Shown here: piece after piece, positions 24,615-37,206 of the stretch
Layout of the letters: each line of letters starts with the position of its first letter
Position numbering within the stretch: the first letter of the stretch is position 1
Assembly (NCBI GenBank): GCA_016235545.1
Contig: JACRKB010000153.1
Coordinates: 1-49,026, forward strand
Length of the DNA stretch: 49,026 bases
Reading direction: 5' to 3'
From: Verrucomicrobiota bacterium
Lineage (GTDB): Bacteria; Verrucomicrobiota; Verrucomicrobiia; Limisphaerales; SXTU01
The notes under the pieces: generated by a model
Told to the model about the DNA's origin: nothing
The model's input: the letters and a program-made list of their open reading frames with translations, nothing else
The model's database searches: none
Position numbers and translations under genes: made by a program

Positions 24615-25163
24615 TCACGCCTTTTCGACCTGCCAGTATTCGAGTTCGACGGGGGTGTTGCGTCCGAAAATGTTCACCGTCACCTTGAGCTTGCCGCGCG
24701 CCGGGTCAATCTCCTCGATCGCGCCGCTGAAGTTCAGGAACGGGCCATCGTTGATCTTGATGGTCTCTCCCACCTCGAAGTTGACCTTCGGCTTCTCTGT
24801 GTCCTCGGACTGCGAAATCTGCTCCTTGATCACAGCCATCTCGTGGGGCATGACCGCCACGGGGCGCTCGCCGCCGACGAAGCCGATGATTCCAGTCGTC
24901 TCGCGGATGAAATACCAGGGGCGGTCCAGCAGGCGGCGGTTCTCGTCCAGCAGCACCATGTCAATATAGACATAGCCGGGATGCAGCTTGCGGTTCGTGA
25001 CAGTCTTCTTCTGGTTGCGCACCTCGACGACCTTTTCCATCGGAACGAGGACTTCCTTGATGAATTCCTGCATCTCCTCGGTCTTGATGCGCTTCTCGAT
25101 GTTGTCGCGGACCTTCAGCTCCTGACCGGACAACGTATGAATGGCGAACCACTGGCTTTGCAT
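24615..25163 (-). CDS. nusG: Transcription termination/antitermination protein NusG
   Basis: Elongation factor that bridges RNA polymerase with Rho or with ribosomal S10. It has 182 residues, normal. The N-terminal NGN domain begins [20 protein letters not shown] and includes [18 protein letters not shown] and [11 protein letters not shown]; the C-terminal KOW domain has [20 protein letters not shown] and [20 protein letters not shown]. It follows secE with a 13-base gap. Confidence 0.97.
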   Translation of the reverse strand: MQSQWFAIHTLSGQELKVRDNIEKRIKTEEMQEFIKEVLVPMEKVVEVRNQKKTVTNRKLHPGYVYIDMVLLDENRRLLDRPWYFIRETTGIIGFVGGERPVAVMPHEMAVIKEQISQSEDTEKPKVNFEVGETIKINDGPFLNFSGAIEEIDPARGKLKVTVNIFGRNTPVELEYWQVEKA

Positions 25164-25176
25164 GGCGTGCGTTTCG

Positions 25177-25434
25177 TTAAAAGTTGTTCAGCAGAACTAC
25201 CAGCCGGCTGATGATGAAATCCACGCCAACCGTGAACAGAGCCACCAGCGCAGTGCTGACGAGGACCACTACGGTCGAGCCTTTTAGTTCCACCCGCGTC
25301 GGCCAGGTGCACTTGCGCAGCTCGACCTTCGTCTCGTCCACATAGCCGCCGAGCCGGAGCAAGTGCCCCTTCTGCCATGCCCAGAAGAACACGACGACGG
25401 CCACGCCCAGCAGAATGTATTGCAACACGCTCAC
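25177..25434 (-). CDS. secE: Preprotein translocase subunit SecE
   Basis: Clamp subunit of the SecYEG translocon. A GTG at 25434 was chosen because any longer reading would run into the tRNA-Ser gene; it gives 85 residues. It has an N-terminal membrane helix (VLQYILLGVAVVVFFWAW), an amphipathic part with the family motif VDETKVELRKCTWPTRVELK, and the conserved last helix (STVVVLVSTALVALFTVGVD). The extra first helix makes it longer than minimal SecE. No clear ribosome-binding site is seen, so the exact start is uncertain. Confidence 0.85.
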   Translation of the reverse strand: MSVLQYILLGVAVVVFFWAWQKGHLLRLGGYVDETKVELRKCTWPTRVELKGSTVVVLVSTALVALFTVGVDFIISRLVVLLNNF

Positions 25435-25463
25435 GACTATAGTTTCAACTGCATCACCCGGCT

Positions 25464-25553
25464 TGGCGGAGGGGGAGGGATTCGAACCCCCGTCGGGCGT
25501 TAACCCGAAGCGGTTTTCAAGACCGCCGCGATAGACCACTCTGCCACCCCTCC
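25464..25553 (-). tRNA. tRNA-Ser(UGA)
   Basis: A complete type II cloverleaf of 90 bases. Acceptor stem GGAGGGG pairs with CCCCTCC, the anticodon loop is CTTGAAA (anticodon TGA), a long variable arm follows (TTCGGGTTAACGCCCGA), then T-loop TTCGAAT, discriminator G and an encoded CCA end. Confidence 0.96.
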
Positions 25554-25562
25554 AGCTCCGGC

Positions 25563-25638
25563 TGGCAGGGCGTGAGGGACTCGAACCCCCAACCAACGGT
25601 TTTGGAGACCGCTACTCTACCAATTGAGCTAACGCCCT
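25563..25638 (-). tRNA. tRNA-Trp(CCA)
   Basis: A complete 76-base cloverleaf. Acceptor AGGGCGT pairs with ACGCCCT, D-arm contains AGCTCAATTGGTAGAGT, anticodon loop CTCCAAA (anticodon CCA), T-loop TTCGAGT, and an encoded CCA end after discriminator G. The tuf-trnW-secE order is common in bacteria. Confidence 0.97.
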
Positions 25639-25723
25639 AGTGCCATTCGGATGAAGTTTCTGTTAATAGAGACGCAGGGAAGACGGGGCTTAAGTCCCGC
25701 CCTTCCGATTGTTTGAGCCAAGG

Positions 25724-26920
25724 TCAGACTGCGGCAACGATTTCACTCACGCGGCCCGCGCCTATCGTGCGGCCACCCTCGCGAATGGCGAAGCGCTGGC
25801 CCTTTTCCATGGCGACACCGACAATAAGCTCGATGTCCACGGAGACGTTGTCGCCGGGCATCACCATTTCCACGCCCTCGGGGAGCGTCACGTTGCCGGT
25901 GACATCCGATGTGCGGAAGTAGAACTGAGGACGATACTTGTTGAAGAACGGAGTGTGGCGGCCACCCTCGTCCTTGGTGAGGACATAGACCTCGGCCTTG
26001 AACTTGGTCTGGGCCTTGATGCTGCCGGGCTTGGCCAACACCATGCCTCGCTCGACCTCTTCCTTCTTCGTGCCGCGGAGGAGCACGCCGACGTTTTCGC
26101 CTGAACGGGCCTCATCGAGCAGCTTGCGTAACATTTCGAGGTCGGTCGCAGTCGTCTTGCGCGTCTCCTTGATGCCGACAATCTCGACTTCGTCCATCTT
26201 CTTGATGATGCCGCGCTCCACACGACCGGTCACGACGGTGCCGCGGCCCTCGATGTTGAACACGTCCTCGATGCACATGAGGAAAGGCTTGTCGATCTCG
26301 CGCACAGGCTCGGGGATGAACGTGTCAATCGCCGTGAGCAGGTCGGCGATGGCCTTCTCGCCTTCCGGCGTGCCCGCCATTGCGGCGGTGGCGCTGCCAC
26401 GAATGATCGGCGTCTTGTCGCCTGGGAATTGATACTTCGTGAGCAAGTCGCGGATCTCCATTTCGACGAGGTCCAGCAGTTCCGCGTCATCCACAAGGTC
26501 CACCTTGTTGAGGAAGACCACGATGGATGGAACGCCAACCTGACGGGCAAGCAGAATATGCTCGCGCGTCTGGGGCATCGGACCATCCGCCGCGGAAACA
26601 ACCAGAATGGCACCGTCCATCTGTGCAGCGCCGGTGATCATGTTCTTCACGTAGTCGGCGTGGCCGGGGCAATCCACGTGTGCGTCGTGGCGCAAGTCGG
26701 ACTCGTATTCAACGTGGGATGCGGCGATGGTCACCGTCTTGGAATCGTCACGCACCGTGCCGCCCTTGGTGATGTCGGCGTAGGAAATTGCGGGAGCCAT
26801 GCCTTTGCGGTTCTGCACCGCTACGATGCAGGCCGTGAGGGTGGATTTACCGTGGTCGACGTGGCCGATGGTGCCGACGTTCACGTGGGGCTTCGTCCGT
26901 TTAAACGCTTCTTTTGCCAT
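25724..26920 (-). CDS. tuf: Elongation factor Tu
   Basis: GTPase that delivers aminoacyl-tRNA to the ribosome. It has 398 residues, standard. G1 GHVDHGKST at residues 19-27, then [24 protein letters not shown] near 138, and domains II and III ending [13 protein letters not shown]. Placed after tRNA-Thr and before tRNA-Trp, so it heads the secE-nusG-rplKAJL-rpoBC group. Only one tuf copy is visible; the usual second copy after fusA is absent here. Confidence 0.98.
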   Translation of the reverse strand: MAKEAFKRTKPHVNVGTIGHVDHGKSTLTACIVAVQNRKGMAPAISYADITKGGTVRDDSKTVTIAASHVEYESDLRHDAHVDCPGHADYVKNMITGAAQMDGAILVVSAADGPMPQTREHILLARQVGVPSIVVFLNKVDLVDDAELLDLVEMEIRDLLTKYQFPGDKTPIIRGSATAAMAGTPEGEKAIADLLTAIDTFIPEPVREIDKPFLMCIEDVFNIEGRGTVVTGRVERGIIKKMDEVEIVGIKETRKTTATDLEMLRKLLDEARSGENVGVLLRGTKKEEVERGMVLAKPGSIKAQTKFKAEVYVLTKDEGGRHTPFFNKYRPQFYFRTSDVTGNVTLPEGVEMVMPGDNVSVDIELIVGVAMEKGQRFAIREGGRTIGAGRVSEIVAAV

Positions 26921-26988
26921 TGCGATGTTCTAGTTAGTGGTTTGACTCTGCTGCGTTGTCCGACCGTTGCCGACCGGCCAATAAATTC

Positions 26989-27064
<76 letters not shown>

Positions 27065-27106
27065 GAAACTACTTTCACCCGTTGGTCACACATTTCCCCG
27101 TCAAGG

Positions 27107-27156
27107 AAAAAAAAACCCATCGGCCTGTTTGCCCTGCTGTCGCAACCGGGCCGATG
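27107..27156 (-). terminator. Strong intrinsic terminator upstream of tRNA-Thr
   Basis: On the minus strand CATCGGCC (27156-27149) and GGCCGATG (27125-27118) form a perfect 8-bp stem followed by GG and nine T residues. It ends about 43 bases before tRNA-Thr and has no recognised gene close upstream. It is either the end of a small RNA or an attenuator of the tuf operon. Confidence 0.8.
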
Positions 27157-27191
27157 TGCTCGTAATTCTTTTGACGGTTCTTGTGAACCGG
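27107..27191 (-). ncRNA. Candidate small RNA or attenuated leader of about 85 nt
   Basis: The promoter candidate at 27198-27225 would start transcription near 27191. The first bases form a hairpin (CGGTTC-ACAA-GAACCG, 27190-27175), then an unpaired A-rich linker, then the terminator hairpin and U9 ending near 27107. This 5'-hairpin plus 3'-terminator layout is typical of a bacterial small RNA, but the same structure could be the attenuated leader of tRNA-Thr and tuf. No known RNA family was recognised. Confidence 0.35.
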
Positions 27192-27197
27192 GCGCAC

Positions 27198-27225
27198 AAA
27201 CTATGCCGCAGCGAAAAAGAGTCAA
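27198..27225 (-). promoter_or_regulatory. Candidate promoter upstream of tRNA-Thr/tuf
   Basis: On the minus strand TTGACT (27225-27220) and TAGTTT (27203-27198) are 16 bases apart, with a good -35 and acceptable -10. It is the best promoter found for the tuf-secE-nusG-rplKAJL-rpoBC region. The strong terminator lies between it and the first tRNA. Confidence 0.5.
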
Positions 27226-27614
27226 CATTTTTTCTGGACTTTCTTGCCCCACGTTTTCAATTCAGCGGTCAACCCACACATCCAGGCAAAATCCCGCCTG
27301 CTGAACACGGGTAGACACACCAATTCGGACACTTGACGGGCCAATGGAGGCTGACGAACTAGGTCCGAACGCCGAAATGAAATGGCACAGAGGTCGCACA
27401 GGCGCAAAGCCGAGTTGCCACAACGGCACCAAGCGCACGTAAAGGCAGGAGCGTCGGCGACGAACCGCGCGATGCGGGGCCCTGGCTGCTTGTTGCAACC
27501 ACCCAGCAACACAAGGCTGGTTCCCCGCTGTTCTGCGTGGAATGGGCTGCGAGTCAACTCCACCGAAAACAGCGGAGAACCAGTTGGCTGCATGAACAAG
27601 CAAGGAACCAAAAA
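27226..27614. other. Intergenic stretch without recognisable gene
   Basis: Reading frames exist on both strands but none resembles a known family or has a credible start. No RNA gene or clear repeat was found. Confidence 0.3.
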
Positions 27615-27883
27615 CCGCAGTCGGTTCACCCAAAGGACGCGAAGGACGCCGCGCCGAAGGGCATTCTTGCCAAATGCAGGCGCGGGCAGCCTTCACCCAA
27701 CGGGTGAGAGGTCGCCGTTTCAACTCGAACTCAGAAATGGAATCGCCGCAAAAAACGCAAAGAGACGCAAAGGGAAGAGATTGCGGCCCAGACTGCGCGG
27801 AGTGAAAGAGTTCCGGGGAATTCGATGAAAGCCCCTGTCTTCTTTGCGTCTTCTTGCGCCCCTTGCGTGAGGTTCAACTGCGG
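27615..27883. repeat. Dispersed palindromic repeat, copy 2, with internal insertion
   Basis: Its outer parts match the repeat at 10138-10288 in the same orientation: CCGCAGTCGGTTCACCCAAA at the left, CCCAACGGGTGAGAGGTCGC in the middle, and GCGCCCCTTGCGTGAGGTTC at the right. About 110 extra bases (about 27729-27840) include AACGCAAAGAGACGCAAAGG, which pairs with CTTTGCGTCTTCTTGCGCC. It looks like a copy of the same element that took in, or kept, a second palindrome. Confidence 0.65.
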
Positions 27884-28338
27884 AATCCAGGATGAAAATA
27901 GGGACCTCCACCGCGGTGCCGGAGACTGTTTCACTCGCAGAAGACCTTGGGCCACAACCTCCGCTCTTTGCCCCATATTGGGCCAAAGACACAATGGAAA
28001 CGAAGTGGGTTGCGCGAAGATCGCGAAGGCGGCGAAGTGGACAGCAAGAATGGGACGTTGCATGCGACCCGCCATCGAGTGGCTTTTGCCCGGACACCGT
28101 TTTCCTGCGTTGCCTCGCCTACTTCACGAGCTTCGCGCGACCTCGCACTTTTTGAACTGCGCGACTGCGGTTGAGTTCCTTTCCGTCACTCCATTCCGGA
28201 CTTTTGGAAACATGCACTTCTTCGTGCTCGCGACCACCTGTGCTGCATCTGTGGCAAAAAAGCGCGCCAGCCTGAAGCGGGGAGCATCCACTTGCAATCC
28301 AGGTGCCGGGGCCGCAGCGATCTGCGGCACTCTCCAAA
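27884..28338. other. Gene-poor stretch downstream of the RND transporter
   Basis: No protein gene is supported. An imperfect inverted repeat joins 28008-28037 and 28115-28145 (core GCGCGAAGATCGCGAAG). A 7-bp hairpin GCCGCAG-CGAT-CTGCGGC at 28311-28328 lies just after the RND gene stop and could mark its transcript end, though no U-run follows. Confidence 0.4.
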
Positions 28339-31551
<3,213 letters not shown>

Positions 31552-31554
31552 GGG

Positions 31555-31594
31555 AGCGGTCAGCGGTCAGCGGTCAGCGAAGAGCAGTCAGCGG
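31555..31594. repeat. Tandem GGTCAGC repeat, left copy
   Basis: Three tandem GGTCAGC units at 31558-31578, then GAAGAGCAGTCAGCGG. It lies between the RND gene and the four-helix-bundle gene and overlaps the end of the latter. The same unit appears in the opposite orientation at 32038-32068, so the two copies flank that gene as inverted repeats. Confidence 0.7.
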
Positions 31595-31958
31595 GCGGCG
31601 GTGAGTTGGTCGGCGCGGAGTTTTCGGATGAAGGCGGTGAGCATCTTTTTTACTTCGACGGTCTCGGCATTGAGGGCGCTGTGGGTCGTTGGGGACAAGT
31701 AGCCGAGGTCGGCGGCGAGTTGGAGATGGTATTCCAGCTCGGTTGCGGACCCCATGGCGATTTGCAGGAAGCGCTTCAGCTCGGCATCGCCATCGCGACC
31801 ACAACCCTCGGCGATGTTGGTTGGAACGGATGAGCTTGCGCGGCGGGCCTGGCTGGTAAGTCCGAACAGTTCCTCCTTCGGAAATGAGCGTGTCGTCGCA
31901 TAGACCCGAAGCGTCAACTGGTGGCTCCGCTGCCAAATCGTTAGCTCGCGAAAGTTCT

Positions 31959-31962
<4 letters not shown>
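31588..31962 (-). CDS. Four-helix-bundle protein (23S rRNA intervening-sequence type)
   Basis: Small protein of 124 residues, starting MKNFRELTIWQRSHQLTLRV and containing FGLTSQARRASSSVPTNIAE and GCGRDGDAELKRFLQIAMGS. These are the recognisable features of the S23/IVS-type four-helix-bundle family, known from intervening sequences in 23S rRNA and related to the accessory Avd protein of diversity-generating retroelements. Its role is unknown. The ATG overlaps the membrane-fusion gene stop (ATGA), and the RND gene starts 36 bases after it. GGTCAGC repeats flank it in inverted orientation, suggesting an inserted cassette. Confidence 0.85.
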
Positions 31963-33266
<1,304 letters not shown>

Positions 33267-33319
33267 GAGATTTTGGGACGATAACGCGGTGTCAAAGTGA
33301 GGGGCAACGGATTTTGCCC

Positions 33320-33859
33320 TCATGCCTTTGTGGCGCAGGTTGGACACGTCCCCAGCACTTGCTTCAACTCCGGGCGCGAGCCGAGGAACTCATGCAGCCG
33401 CCGCGTGCTGGCCGCGTCGCTCTGAATCGTGTCACACGTGCCGCAGAATGGCAGCGCCGCCGCGAGCGCCCGCAGCTCATGCTGCATCGCCAGCACGCGC
33501 TGCGCGACGCGGACCCGGCAGCGCAGCATCTCCGGCTCGAAGGGCTTCACGATGAAGTCATCAGCGCCTGCGGCCATGCCAGTGATGAAGTTCTTCAGGC
33601 CGTCGAGCGCCGTCACCATCATGATATAGGTGTAGCCGGGCCGGCTGGGGGCGGCTGCGCGCACACGGCGGCACAGCTCCAGGCCGTCCATCTCCGGCAT
33701 CTCCCAGTCCGAGATGAGAAGCGAAATGTCCTCGCGCTGAAACGTGTTCCACGCCTCCAGGCCGTTCTCAGCGACGAACACCTCGAAGTCCAGTTCCTCA
33801 AGGATGGAACGGAGCAGGTTGCGCGAAACCCGTGAGTCATCGGCGACAAGTATTTTCAT
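33320..33859 (-). CDS. Response regulator with C-terminal double CxxC tail
   Basis: Single receiver domain, 179 residues from ATG 33859 (MKILVADDSRVSRNLLRSIL). Phosphorylation-site residues are in place: D7/D8, D51 (LISDWEMPEMDG), T83 and K105 (KPFEPEML). After a linker helix come two CxxC pairs, C139/C142 (LPFCGTCDTI) and C172/C175 (LGTCPTCATK). This resembles, in weakened form, the CxxCKxIRDD...CPxC tail found at the end of many PAS and receiver proteins, likely a metal site. There is no DNA-binding output domain and no histidine kinase nearby, so the output is probably protein-protein. Confidence 0.85.
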   Translation of the reverse strand: MKILVADDSRVSRNLLRSILEELDFEVFVAENGLEAWNTFQREDISLLISDWEMPEMDGLELCRRVRAAAPSRPGYTYIMMVTALDGLKNFITGMAAGADDFIVKPFEPEMLRCRVRVAQRVLAMQHELRALAAALPFCGTCDTIQSDAASTRRLHEFLGSRPELKQVLGTCPTCATKA

Positions 33860-33888
33860 GGGCGATGTGTCCAGGGAAGATGCGGCCT

Positions 33889-34383
33889 TCAATGGTTGAA
33901 CACAAATTGAACCGCGTCCAACAGGCTCCAAGCGCAGTCCTCGACCGCCTGTTGCAGGCCGGGCCTTGCGGCGAGATGCTCCACGGCAAGCTGCCGCTGG
34001 GCATCGCCCGGCGGGAGGCTGAAGAAGGCCTGGCAACGCTCGCTCTCACACGCCGCCCCGCTCACGGAGCGGCAAGCGAGTTTCAGAAAGCAGTGCTGCG
34101 GCTGGCTGTCCCAGAGCTGGCTCGCGCGTCGGCCCTTGGTCTCGACCGTCAGCGCTCGGAAGTCCGCGAGCGGGTCGCAGCCCAAGACGGACAGCTTGAA
34201 ACCATTCTGCCCCCCGGCCTTCCCGTGACCCTGCGAGGCGTTGCAGCCGTGGCGAGTAAGCAACGGGCTGGTGTCGTTCTCGAAACTGAACGTGCAAGTT
34301 ACAGCAACACTCGTGGGCGCGCCGCTGGCCGATGCCGCCCCGAGCAGGAGGGCGGTGAGAAGCGTTTTGAGCAAGCGGTTCAA
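33889..34383 (-). CDS. Hypothetical secreted protein
   Basis: Not recognised. The frame has a signal-peptide-like start (LNRLLKTLLTALLLGAASAS, cut probably after SASGA), then about 140 residues with scattered cysteines (TCTFSFEN, RHGCNA, LGCDPL, QHCFLKLACRS, SERCQAFF), suggesting a disulphide-bonded periplasmic or exported protein. The start is uncertain: TTG at 34383 precedes the signal peptide closely, and another TTG at 34506 overlaps the fdhD stop but adds about 40 residues that come from a palindromic element. No ribosome-binding site decides it. Confidence 0.5.
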   Translation of the reverse strand: MNRLLKTLLTALLLGAASASGAPTSVAVTCTFSFENDTSPLLTRHGCNASQGHGKAGGQNGFKLSVLGCDPLADFRALTVETKGRRASQLWDSQPQHCFLKLACRSVSGAACESERCQAFFSLPPGDAQRQLAVEHLAARPGLQQAVEDCAWSLLDAVQFVFNH

Positions 34384-34433
34384 GAGTTTGATGACGGGTT
34401 TCAGACGGCAGCCAAAGAGGCTCGCTTCAGCCC

Positions 34434-34494
34434 CTCTGCGTCGGTCCCGCCTCTGCGGCAAATGCAGCACCACAGAGGCGGGACAGCCGCAGAG
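34434..34494. repeat. Palindromic element at the 5' end of the secreted hypothetical
   Basis: Arms 34434-34455 (CTCTGCGTCGGTCCCGCCTC...) and 34472-34494 (reverse complement CTCTGCGGCTGTCCCGCCTC...) are near-perfect inverted repeats with a 16-base spacer. It lies directly after the fdhD stop. Confidence 0.65.
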
Positions 34495-34502
34495 AAAGCA
34501 TC

Positions 34503-35405
34503 TCAATCTCCAGCCAGCCTTTCCGCCCCGGAGTAGATGTTCATCCCCGCGCCGCGCAGGAAGCCCACGAGCGTCTGCCCGCTCTGCTGCGCGAACTCCA
34601 CAGCCAAGCTCGACGGCGCGGAGATGGCGGCGACGACCGGCACGCGCGCGGCCAGCGCCTTCTGCAGAATCTCAAACGACGCGCGACCGCTGACGAGCAG
34701 GATGTGGTCGGCGGGCGGGAACGGGCCGTTCAGGAAACACCAGCCCAGCACCTTGTCCACGGCGTTGTGCCGGCCCACGTCCTCGCGGAGCACGAGGAGT
34801 TCGCCAGTCGCGGTGAAGAGGGCGGCGGCGTGCAAGCCGCCGGTCTGGTCGAAGGTGGCTTGCTGCGCGGCGAGCTTGACGGGGAGCTGGAGCAGGACTT
34901 CCGGGGTGAAGCGCTCAGCGCTAGGAGCGCGGACGCCCACGTCCGCAGCAAGTTTGTCTTCGTTCGTCAACTGCTGCGGACGTGGGTGGTCGCGCTCCAA
35001 ATCCAGAGGCGCAAACTGCCGGTGCACCGACTCGATCGTCGCCTTCCCGCACAGCCCACAGCTCGACGACGCGAAGACGTGCCGCGTGAGCTGCTCAAAG
35101 TCCACGACCACCGAAGGCGCGAGGAAAACGTTGAGCGTGTTGCCGAGCTGCGCCGCCTCGCCCTGCTGGCAATGACCAATCTCGACGATGTCCTCGCGAC
35201 GCGTGACCAATCCTTCCGTCAGCAAGAATCCCGCCGCCAACTCCTCGTCATGCCCCGGCGTCCGCATCGTCACCGCGACGCTCTGACCACGCACGCGAAT
35301 CTCCAGCGGCTCCTCGCGCGCCAGCGCATCCGTCTCGCGACGAGGAGCTTCGTTCCGCCGCCAGCGGAGAATCTCGGTCTGCACAATTTCCGGCGAGGAG
35401 GGCAT
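34503..35405 (-). CDS. fdhD: Formate dehydrogenase accessory sulfurtransferase FdhD
   Basis: Carries sulfur from a cysteine desulfurase to the molybdenum cofactor of formate dehydrogenase. It has 300 residues from ATG 35405 (MPSSPEIVQTEILRWRRNEA). The catalytic CxxC is seen in FASSSCGLCGKATIESV, and the C-terminal part has REDVGRHNAVDKVLGW and VSGRASFEILQKALAARVPV. It is somewhat long because an in-frame palindrome of 25 codons (DHPRPQQLTNEDKLAADVGV region) is inserted between the CxxC and FTPEVLLQLP. No formate dehydrogenase gene is in the window. Confidence 0.93.
   Translation of the reverse strand: MPSSPEIVQTEILRWRRNEAPRRETDALAREEPLEIRVRGQSVAVTMRTPGHDEELAAGFLLTEGLVTRREDIVEIGHCQQGEAAQLGNTLNVFLAPSVVVDFEQLTRHVFASSSCGLCGKATIESVHRQFAPLDLERDHPRPQQLTNEDKLAADVGVRAPSAERFTPEVLLQLPVKLAAQQATFDQTGGLHAAALFTATGELLVLREDVGRHNAVDKVLGWCFLNGPFPPADHILLVSGRASFEILQKALAARVPVVAAISAPSSLAVEFAQQSGQTLVGFLRGAGMNIYSGAERLAGD
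34924..34998. repeat. In-frame palindromic element inside fdhD
   Basis: Two 27-base arms (34924-34950 and 34972-34998) match as inverted repeats at 24 of 27 positions, with core CACGTCCGCAGCA / TGCTGCGGACGTG and a 21-base spacer. The total length is 75 bases, an exact 25 codons, and the fdhD frame stays open through it. Confidence 0.8.
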
Positions 35406-35407
35406 GA

Positions 35408-35511
35408 GGGGATTCTTTATAAGGAAGGCAGGAGGGCAGGAAGAAAGAGAGACAAGCAGCGACATGAATCGGAGTTCCCTCCTGCTTTCCTGCCCTCCTT
35501 ATAAAATCCCC
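35408..35511. repeat. Intergenic palindromic element (TTATAAGGA / TCCTTATAA ends)
   Basis: The arms begin GGGGATTCTTTATAAGGAAG on the left and GGGGATTTTATAAGGAGGGC on the reverse strand from the right, continuing with GGCAGGAGGGCAGGAA-type purine-rich sequence. It fills the gap between the fdhD start codon and the downstream end of the oxygenase gene. Confidence 0.75.
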
Positions 35512-35527
35512 ATCCTAGTTTCATTGC

Positions 35528-36145
35528 CTAAAACCAGTTGTAGTTGAAACTCACGCTCACGCGCTCGGCCGCCACGGGATTCGCCGGGACTTCGTGGCGC
35601 AGCCAGCTCTCGAAGAGGATCACGTTGCCCGCCTCCGCTGCGTAGTGCGCGAATGTCTGGTTCTCCCGTCTCGCCCCGGCCTTGCGCGGCGGCGCGGCCA
35701 TGAAGCGATCCAGACGCGGGTCCTCGAACTTGATCGCGGCGCAACCCTTCGGCGTTTTCACGTAGAATGTGCCGCTGAGCGTCGAGGTCGGGTGCAGGTG
35801 CAGGCCGTGCGCGGTCTGGCGCGGCATGATGTTCACCCAGCAATCGGTCATCTCCAGCCGACGGTTCGTGAGATCGAAGTCCAGCTTGCGGGCGAACGCC
35901 TTCACATGCCGGTCAATGCGCCGCTGCAACTCGGTGAACGTGGACGAGAACTGGTGGAGCTTGTCCATCGAGCCGTAGCTCGTGAAGCCTCCGGGGTAAT
36001 TCTTCCTCGACCAACGCTGCCCGTCGCGGTCGAAGTCGCGGAGCTGGTAAGCCTCCTTGAGCAGCTCCGCGTTGAACCGCGCCGCGCCCGTGCGGAGCAG
36101 CGGCGCGCAGTAGATGAACGTCGGGAACCAAGCTTTGATACGCAC
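35528..36145 (-). CDS. Putative 2OG-Fe(II) oxygenase
   Basis: It has 205 residues and resembles the TIGR02466-type oxygenase family by memory. The motif TAHGLHLHPTSTLSGTFYV (H113, H116, H118) and KFEDPR (D142) provide candidate iron ligands, with a second histidine in FESWLRHEVPANP (H184) and an arginine in AAERVSVSFNYNW (R195) that would bind 2-oxoglutarate. The substrate is unknown. It starts MRIKAWFPTFIYCAPLLRTG and lies alone between two palindromic elements. Confidence 0.8.
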   Translation of the reverse strand: MRIKAWFPTFIYCAPLLRTGAARFNAELLKEAYQLRDFDRDGQRWSRKNYPGGFTSYGSMDKLHQFSSTFTELQRRIDRHVKAFARKLDFDLTNRRLEMTDCWVNIMPRQTAHGLHLHPTSTLSGTFYVKTPKGCAAIKFEDPRLDRFMAAPPRKAGARRENQTFAHYAAEAGNVILFESWLRHEVPANPVAAERVSVSFNYNWF

Positions 36146-36163
36146 GGGGCGACGCTACCAGAA

Positions 36164-36343
36164 GTAGGTCAGGCTTCCAGCCAGACATCCATCTGGCACT
36201 GCGATGCAGGCTCGCAAGAAGGCTTCAGTCTCACCGAAGCATCGAACTCCGCCTCAAGGCGCTTCTGGCCTCAGTCAGCAACGACACCATCCGCCATCCC
36301 ACACCGCAGAGAAGTTGGATGTCAGGCTGGAAGCCTGACCTAC
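36164..36343. repeat. MITE-like element with long terminal inverted repeats
   Basis: The left end GTAGGTCAGGCTTCCAGCCA and right end (reverse strand GTAGGTCAGGCTTCCAGCCT) are about 28-base inverted repeats enclosing a 180-base unit with no coding potential. It fills the gap between the oxygenase and the phosphodiesterase genes, which are divergent. Confidence 0.75.
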
Positions 36344-36392
36344 TGTGGCGCGCAAGCTTGCCTGCCTACCCGTGCCGTCTAGTCTCGCGCGA

Positions 36393-37193
36393 GTGAAAAT
36401 CCTCTTCATCGGCGATGTGGTCGGTTCGCCCGGACGCAAGGCCGTGACCGAGCTCGTGCCCGGCCTTCGCGCTCGCCACCGCCTCGATGTCGTCATCGCG
36501 AATGGCGAGAACTCCGCCGGCGGCTCCGGCATCACGCCCGAGACGGCGGCGGACCTTTTCGCTGCCGGCGTGGACATCATCACCAGCGGCGACCATCTCT
36601 GGGACCAGAAGGAAGTCATCGCGTTGCTCACGGACGAGCCGCGCTTCGTGCGCCCGCTGAACTACCCGCCCGGCTCCCCCGGCCAGGGCAGCACCACGCA
36701 TCGTTTGCCGGACGGTCGCCTGCTGGCCGTCATCAACCTGCAAGGGCGCACCTTCATGCCGCCGATGGACAACCCGTTCATCCGCGTGCGCCCCGAGGTG
36801 GAGCAGCTCCGCCAGCACACGCCCTTCATCTTCGTGGACATGCACGCCGAGGCGACCTCGGAGAAAATCGCCATCGCGCGGATGCTCGATGGCCAGGTCA
36901 GCGCGGTGGTGGGCACGCACACGCACGTGCAGACGGCGGACGAGCAAATCTTCCCCGGCGGCACAGCCTTCCTGTGCGACGCGGGCTTCACCGGCCCGCA
37001 TGAAAGCTGCCTGGGCCGCGACATCCAGCCCATCATCGAGCGCTTCATCACCAGCCAGCCCCGCCGCTTCTCCGTGGCCCGCGACCGCGTGCTGCTGCAA
37101 GGCGTGCTCATCGAACTGGATGACAAGACCGGCAAGGCGACGGCAATTCAGCGGGTGTCGGAGCCACTCCCGGCAGCCGGACAGGAGCCATGA
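36393..37193 (+). CDS. TIGR00282-family metallophosphoesterase (YmdB type)
   Basis: Binuclear-metal phosphodiesterase; the B. subtilis relative YmdB hydrolyses 2',3'-cyclic nucleotides and affects biofilm and sporulation. It has 266 residues from GTG 36393 (MKILFIGDVVG-like start VKILFIGDVVGSPGRKAVTE). Metal-binding motifs are in order: GDVVG, ANGENSAGGSGIT, SGDHLWDQKE, FVDMHAEATSEK and VVGTHTHVQTADEQI. It ends near ALQGVLIELDDKTGKATAIQ-type sequence. A frame extending 16 codons upstream overlaps the palindrome and is unlikely to be translated. xseA follows 126 bases later. Confidence 0.92.
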   Translation: MKILFIGDVVGSPGRKAVTELVPGLRARHRLDVVIANGENSAGGSGITPETAADLFAAGVDIITSGDHLWDQKEVIALLTDEPRFVRPLNYPPGSPGQGSTTHRLPDGRLLAVINLQGRTFMPPMDNPFIRVRPEVEQLRQHTPFIFVDMHAEATSEKIAIARMLDGQVSAVVGTHTHVQTADEQIFPGGTAFLCDAGFTGPHESCLGRDIQPIIERFITSQPRRFSVARDRVLLQGVLIELDDKTGKATAIQRVSEPLPAAGQEP

Positions 37194-37206
37194 ACATGGA
37201 CCACCG

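Noticed and set aside
25435-25596. N-terminal extension of secE to 25596
   Set aside because: It would be translated through the tRNA-Ser gene and shows no SecE similarity.
27222-27629. Minus-strand frame of 135 codons in the gene-poor gap
   Set aside because: Composition is unlike nearby genes, no homology recognised, and it overlaps the promoter candidate and a repeat.
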